DNA from: Cellulomonas sp. SLBN-39
GTDB lineage: Bacteria; Actinomycetota; Actinomycetes; Actinomycetales; Cellulomonadaceae
Length of the DNA: 64,000 nt
Reading direction: 5' to 3'
NCBI RefSeq assembly: GCF_006715865.1
Contig: NZ_VFOA01000001.1
Coordinates: 3,286,001-3,350,000, forward strand
Below, piece by piece: positions 59,981-64,000 of the stretch. Under the pieces are notes generated by a model. The model ran no database searches. It had not been told where the DNA came from and saw only the letters and a list, made by a program, of their open reading frames with translations. Numbering within the stretch: position 1 is the first letter of the stretch; every line of letters starts with the position of its first letter. Position numbers and translations under genes: made by a program.

Positions 59981-61674
59981 GCACCCGGACCACGGTGGTG
60001 TGGGTGCCGGACTGGCCGGTGGTCGCGGCGGCCGCGGCCGCGGGGGTGCCGGGGATGGCGCCGGCTGCGGTGCACGACGGGCGGCAGGTGACCGCGGCGT
60101 CGGCGCTGGCCCGTGCCGAGGGCGTGCGCCGGGGCATGCGCCGGCGGCAGGCGCAGGCGTGCTGCCCCGAGCTGGTGCTGCTGCCCGCGGACGACGCGCG
60201 CGACGTGCGGCTGTTCGAGCCCGTCGCGGCCGCGGTCGAGCAGGTCGTCGCCGGGGTGGAGGTGGTGCGGGCCGGGCTGCTCCTGCTGCCCGCGGGCGGT
60301 GCGGCCCGCTACCACGGGGGCGAGGAGGCGCTCGCGGAGCGCATCGTCGACCAGGTCGCGCGCGCCACCGGGCACGAGTGCGGTGTCGGGACGGCCGACG
60401 GGCTGCTCGCGGCGGTGCTCGCCGCGCGCACGGGTGCGGTCGTCGATCCCGGGGCGTCGGCGGTGCTGCTGGCCCCGCACGGGGTCGGGGAGCTGGTGCA
60501 CGCGACGGTCACGCCGGAGCAGGCCGCGGACGTGGCCGGCCTGGTCGACCTGCTGAACCGGCTGGGGCTGCGGACCCTCGGGGCGCTCGCGGGGCTGCCG
60601 GCGCCCGACGTGCACGCCCGGTTCGGGCGGCTGGGCGCGTGGGCGCGCACGCTGGCCCGCGGCCTCGACGAGCGACCGCCCGCGCTGCGTCGCCCCGAGG
60701 CGGACCTCGAGGTGGCCGCCGAGCTGGACCCGCCGGTGGACCGGGTCGACACCGCGGCGTTCGCGGGGCGGCGCCTGGCGGAGGACCTGCACGACCTGCT
60801 CCTGGCCCACGCCGTCACGTGCGGGCGTCTGCAGGTGGCGGCGCGCACCGACGACGGGCAGGACCTGGTGCGCACGTGGCGCACGGACCTCGGCGGCTGG
60901 GGCGGGCTGACGCCGGCGCGCATCACCGACCGCATCCGCTGGCAGCTCGAGGGGTGGCTGACCGCGGGGGTGGTGGCCACGGCCCGTGACCGGCGGGCGG
61001 AGCAGGTGCGCACCGGCCGGGTGCCCGCGGGTGGTCGACGGGTGCCCGGGGACACGGTCGACGACGGGACCGACCCCGGCCCGGACGACGACGCGCGGGC
61101 GGTCGCGCTGGTGCGGCTGACGCTCACGGCGCTGGACGTGGCGCCGGCGGGTGCGGAGCAGGGGCGCCTGTGGGGCGGCGCGTCGGGCGGGGACCTGCGC
61201 GCGCACCGGGCGCTGGAGCGGGCGCAGAGCATCGTCGGCGGCGCCGGGGTGCTCACGGTGAGCCTGCAGGGCGGGCGGGACGTGCGCGACCAGCTCCACG
61301 TGCGCCCGTGGGGCGAGCAGGGGGCGGCGCCGCGGGACCTCGACCGGCCCTGGCCGGGGCGGCTGCCCGACCCGCCGCCGGCGACCGTCCCGTCCGCCCC
61401 GCGGCCCGTCGACGTGCGGGCCGGCGACGGGCGACCGGTCGAGCTCGACGCGCGCGGGCGGCTGAGCGGGGCACCGGCCACCGTCGTCGTCGACGGCCGG
61501 ACCCGGACCGTCGCGGGGTGGGCGGGCCCGTGGCTGCTGACGGACCGGTGGTGGTCGCGCCCGGGGCGGGTGCTGCAGGTGCGCGCGCACCTGCAGGTCG
61601 CGTTCGACGACGGCGGCGCCGTGCTGCTCACCTGCACCGGACGCACCTGGACGTACGAGGGCGGCTATGACTGA
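59977..61674 (+). CDS. imuB: ImuB, Y-family polymerase-like mutasome protein
   Basis: 565 residues of the DinB/UmuC family. The N-terminal catalytic motifs are lost: WVPDWPV stands where active enzymes have D-x-D-x-F/Y, and LLLLPAGGAARYHGG replaces the SxDE motif. It should therefore not polymerise but act as a scaffold joining DnaE2 to the sliding clamp. Helix-hairpin-helix and little-finger parts follow (GVGELVHATVTPEQAADVAG, DLLNRLGLRTLGALAGLPAP, GLDERPPALRRPEA). The C-terminal region is long (about 200 residues past the little finger) and Pro/Arg-rich. ATGA overlap with imuA', 8-nt overlap with dnaE2. Confidence 0.9.
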   Translation: MSTRTTVVWVPDWPVVAAAAAAGVPGMAPAAVHDGRQVTAASALARAEGVRRGMRRRQAQACCPELVLLPADDARDVRLFEPVAAAVEQVVAGVEVVRAGLLLLPAGGAARYHGGEEALAERIVDQVARATGHECGVGTADGLLAAVLAARTGAVVDPGASAVLLAPHGVGELVHATVTPEQAADVAGLVDLLNRLGLRTLGALAGLPAPDVHARFGRLGAWARTLARGLDERPPALRRPEADLEVAAELDPPVDRVDTAAFAGRRLAEDLHDLLLAHAVTCGRLQVAARTDDGQDLVRTWRTDLGGWGGLTPARITDRIRWQLEGWLTAGVVATARDRRAEQVRTGRVPAGGRRVPGDTVDDGTDPGPDDDARAVALVRLTLTALDVAPAGAEQGRLWGGASGGDLRAHRALERAQSIVGGAGVLTVSLQGGRDVRDQLHVRPWGEQGAAPRDLDRPWPGRLPDPPPATVPSAPRPVDVRAGDGRPVELDARGRLSGAPATVVVDGRTRTVAGWAGPWLLTDRWWSRPGRVLQVRAHLQVAFDDGGAVLLTCTGRTWTYEGGYD

Positions 61675-64000
61675 CCGGCCCCGGTACGCCGAGCTGCACG
61701 CGCACTCGGCGTTCAGCTTCCTCGACGGGGCGAGCCAGCCCGAGGAGCTCGCCGCCGAGGCGGCCCGGCTCGGCCTGGAGGCGCTCGCGCTGACCGACCA
61801 CGACGGGCTGTACGGGGTCGTGCGGTTCGCGCAGGCGGCCCGCGCGGTCGGCCTGCCGACGGTGTTCGGCGCCGAGCTGCACCTGCCCGCCCCGGACGCC
61901 CGCCGGCACGGCCGCGAGCGCGCCCCCGCGCCGGGACCGCCGGTCCTCGACCCGCCGACGGGGGTGCCCGACCCGCGCGCGGAGCACCTGCTGGTGCTGG
62001 CCCGCGGGCCCGACGGGTACCGCGCGCTGTCGCGGGCCATCGGCGAGGCGCACCTGCGCACGGGCCGCAAGGGGGCGGCCGACCACCGCCTGGAGGTCCT
62101 CGCCGAGGCCGCGGCGGGGCAGTGGCTGGTGCTGACCGGGTGCCGCAAGGGGGCCGTGCGCCGTGCGCTGGCCGGCGGCGACCCGTCCGGCCAGCACGGG
62201 GTGGCGCCCGGCGGGTTCGAGGCCGCCCGCACCGAGCTCGACCGGCTGGTCGCGCTGTTCGGGCGGGACAACGTGGCGGTCGAGACGACGGTCGTCGGCG
62301 ACGCGTACGACACCGACCGGGGTGACGCGCTCGCGGCCCTCGCGGCGTCGGCCGGGCTGCCGCTGGTCGCCACGGGCGGGGTGCACCAGGCCACGCCGCG
62401 CGACGCGGACCTCGCGCAGGCGCTCGCCGCGGTGCGTGCGCGCTCGTCGGTGGAGGACCTGGACGGGTGGCTGCCCCCGCCGACGGCGCACCTGCGCTCC
62501 GCGGCGGAGATGCTCGCGCTGCACCGCCGCCACCCGGACGCCGTCGCCGCGGCCGCGGACCTGGGGGCGCAGTGCGCGTTCGACCTGGCGCTGGTGGCCC
62601 CGAGCCTGCCGCCGTACCCGGTGCCGGCCGGGCACACGGAGGCGACGTGGCTGCGCGAGCTGGTGCGCCGCGGCGCGCTGGACCTGTACGGCCCGCCGGA
62701 GGTCGAGCGGGTGCCCGGGGCGTGGGCGCAGCTCGAGCACGAGCTGCGCGTCATCGAGGACCTCGGGTTCTGCGGGTACTTCCTCGTCGTGTACGACCTG
62801 GTGGACTTCTGCCGCCGGAACCAGATCCTCGCCCAGGGCCGGGGCTCGGCCGCGAACTCCGCGGTCTGCTACGTGCTGCGCGTCACCGCCGTCGACCCGG
62901 TGCGGCACGGGCTGCTGTTCGAGCGGTTCCTCGCCCCGGAGCGCGACGGCCCGCCGGACATCGACGTCGACATCGAGTCCGCGCGCCGCGAGGAGGTCAT
63001 CCAGCACGTCTACGCCACGCACGGGCGCACGCACGCCGCGCAGGTCGCGAACGTCATCACCTACCGGCCGCGCTCGGCGGTGCGCGACGCGGCCCGCGCC
63101 CTGGGGTACGACACGGGGCAGCAGGACGCGTGGAGCCGCACGATCGAACGGTGGGGGTCGCTGCGGGGGGAGGAGGCGCCGAGCCCGTGGTGGACGCTGA
63201 CGCGCAGCGGCCCCCTGGGCCCGACGCCGGAGCGCGCGGGGGAGCCGTCGGCGGACCGGCACGACGTCGTCCCGCGGGTGCGGCCGCCGTCGGCGAGCGA
63301 GGCGCAGGACGTCCCCGAGCACGTCGTCGACCTGGCCGAACGGTTCCTGCGGCTGCCGCGGCACCTGGGCATCCACTCCGGCGGCATGGTCATGTGCGAC
63401 CGGCCCGTCATCGAGGTCTGCCCCGTGGAGTGGGCGCGGATGGAGGGGCGCACGGTCCTGCAGTGGGACAAGGAGGACTGCGCGGACGCCGGGCTGGTGA
63501 AGTTCGACCTGCTGGGCCTGGGCATGCTCACGGCGCTGCGGCTGGCGTTCACGCAGGTCGAGCAGCACGAGGGCGTCACGCTCGACCTGCACGGGCTGCC
63601 GCACGAGGACCCGGGCGTGTACGCGCTGCTGCAGGCCGCCGACACGGTTGGGGTGTTCCAGGTGGAGTCCCGCGCGCAGATGGGCACCCTGCCGCGGCTG
63701 CGCCCGGAGAAGTTCTACGACATCGTCGTCGAGGTCGCCCTGATCCGCCCCGGGCCCATCCAGGGGCAGTCGGTGCACCCGTACATCGAGCGCTCCCGCA
63801 AGCGCGAGAAGGTCACGTACCTGCACCCGCTGCTCGAGCCGTCGCTGGGCAAGACCCTCGGGGTGCCGCTGTTCCAGGAGCAGCTCATGCAGATGGCCAT
63901 CGACGTCGCGGACTTCACGCCCGCCGAGGCCGACCAGCTGCGCCGTGCCATGGGCTCCAAGCGCTCGATGGAACGCATGGAGGCGATGCGCGCCCGCCTC
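61667..64000 (+). CDS. dnaE2: Error-prone DNA polymerase DnaE2 (3' end cut by window)
   Basis: Alpha-subunit-type polymerase of SOS mutagenesis. The 778 residues present begin with a PHP domain (AELHAHSAFSFLDGASQPEE, ALTDHDGLYG), then the polymerase palm and fingers: GFCGYFLVVYDLVDFCRR, QGRGSAANSAVCYVLRVTAV, PPDIDVDIESARREEV (two of the catalytic Asp), HLGIHSGGMVMCDRP, LGLGMLTALRLAF and EVALIRPGPIQGQSVHPYI. The frame runs off position 64000, just after RRAMGSKRSMERM, so the third Asp region may be complete but the OB and tail parts are missing. ATG 61667 overlaps the imuB stop. LexA control is shared. Confidence 0.94.
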   Translation, partial: MTDRPRYAELHAHSAFSFLDGASQPEELAAEAARLGLEALALTDHDGLYGVVRFAQAARAVGLPTVFGAELHLPAPDARRHGRERAPAPGPPVLDPPTGVPDPRAEHLLVLARGPDGYRALSRAIGEAHLRTGRKGAADHRLEVLAEAAAGQWLVLTGCRKGAVRRALAGGDPSGQHGVAPGGFEAARTELDRLVALFGRDNVAVETTVVGDAYDTDRGDALAALAASAGLPLVATGGVHQATPRDADLAQALAAVRARSSVEDLDGWLPPPTAHLRSAAEMLALHRRHPDAVAAAADLGAQCAFDLALVAPSLPPYPVPAGHTEATWLRELVRRGALDLYGPPEVERVPGAWAQLEHELRVIEDLGFCGYFLVVYDLVDFCRRNQILAQGRGSAANSAVCYVLRVTAVDPVRHGLLFERFLAPERDGPPDIDVDIESARREEVIQHVYATHGRTHAAQVANVITYRPRSAVRDAARALGYDTGQQDAWSRTIERWGSLRGEEAPSPWWTLTRSGPLGPTPERAGEPSADRHDVVPRVRPPSASEAQDVPEHVVDLAERFLRLPRHLGIHSGGMVMCDRPVIEVCPVEWARMEGRTVLQWDKEDCADAGLVKFDLLGLGMLTALRLAFTQVEQHEGVTLDLHGLPHEDPGVYALLQAADTVGVFQVESRAQMGTLPRLRPEKFYDIVVEVALIRPGPIQGQSVHPYIERSRKREKVTYLHPLLEPSLGKTLGVPLFQEQLMQMAIDVADFTPAEADQLRRAMGSKRSMERMEAMRARL

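Noticed and set aside
58936-62754. 1272-codon minus-strand frame opposite the mutasome
   Set aside because: Ser/Arg/Pro-rich shadow of imuA', imuB and dnaE2.

Overview
The window is very GC-rich, gene-dense chromosomal DNA of an actinobacterium. Evidence: actinobacterial-type bcc-aa3 respiratory genes (double-haem QcrC, three-helix Rieske QcrA, small CtaF), class II DAHP synthase, an HrdB-like principal sigma factor with a long acidic/Lys-Ala-rich N-terminus, a PASTA kinase, DUF7455 and DUF4192 proteins, frequent GTG starts, many ATGA/GTGA gene overlaps and many leaderless start signals. Gene order resembles (from memory, not searched) the Mycobacterium tuberculosis Rv2173-Rv2205c block, but content is closer to a Micrococcales genus such as Cellulomonas. 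That genus guess is inference. I saw no tRNA, rRNA, IS element, integrase, CRISPR array or replication origin.

Layout. 1-4.2 kb: truncated nadA, a glycerate kinase, erpA, and a tusA / cysteine-desulfurase-like pair whose desulfurase lacks the PLP lysine. 4.3-12.9 kb: respiratory genes, ctaC-ctaD-ctaF on + and ctaE-qcrC-qcrA-qcrB on -, converging on sodA. 13-25.4 kb: receiver-like protein with trpD, a DnaQ/UvrC-type fusion with an AsnC-type effector-domain gene, an NYN protein, acyl-CoA synthetase, ROK glucokinase, plsC, PPi-type phosphofructokinase and DAHP synthase. 25.4-30.4 kb: PASTA kinase, LysM transglycosylase, Rv2175c-like DNA-binding protein and polyprenyl synthase. 30.5-39.5 kb: lipoprotein, DUF4192, usp, rpoD, DUF7455, parE, a double GNAT protein and an ABC ATPase. 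39.6-49.2 kb: NfeD/SPFH pair, TetR-controlled heterodimeric ABC exporter, MFS, SpoU methyltransferase and APH-like kinase. 49.2-56.8 kb: accessory region with a secreted beta-helix protein, a hydrolase-oxidoreductase-hydrolase operon, an SDR and a TetR gene, YbaK, lipoprotein and PEBP. 56.8-64 kb: ArsR/SulP operon and the SOS mutasome operon imuA'-imuB-dnaE2, cut by the window end.

How the genes work together. QcrABC and CtaCDEF form the menaquinol-to-oxygen supercomplex. PfkA and AroG, overlapping by 4 nt, link glycolysis to aromatic synthesis. The kinase/LysM/Rv2175c group is an envelope-signalling cluster, with four GTCAC repeats in front of the transglycosylase. Four regulators lie next to visible operators: TetR at 41.5 kb on an 18-bp palindrome; TetR at 54.2 kb with a CACTCRAAAYTGAGYG site also present at the hydrolase operon 3.7 kb away; ArsR at 58.9 kb; and a LexA box upstream of the mutasome. 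The most unusual points are the desulfurase without its cofactor lysine and the shared-operator island at 50.4-54.8 kb.
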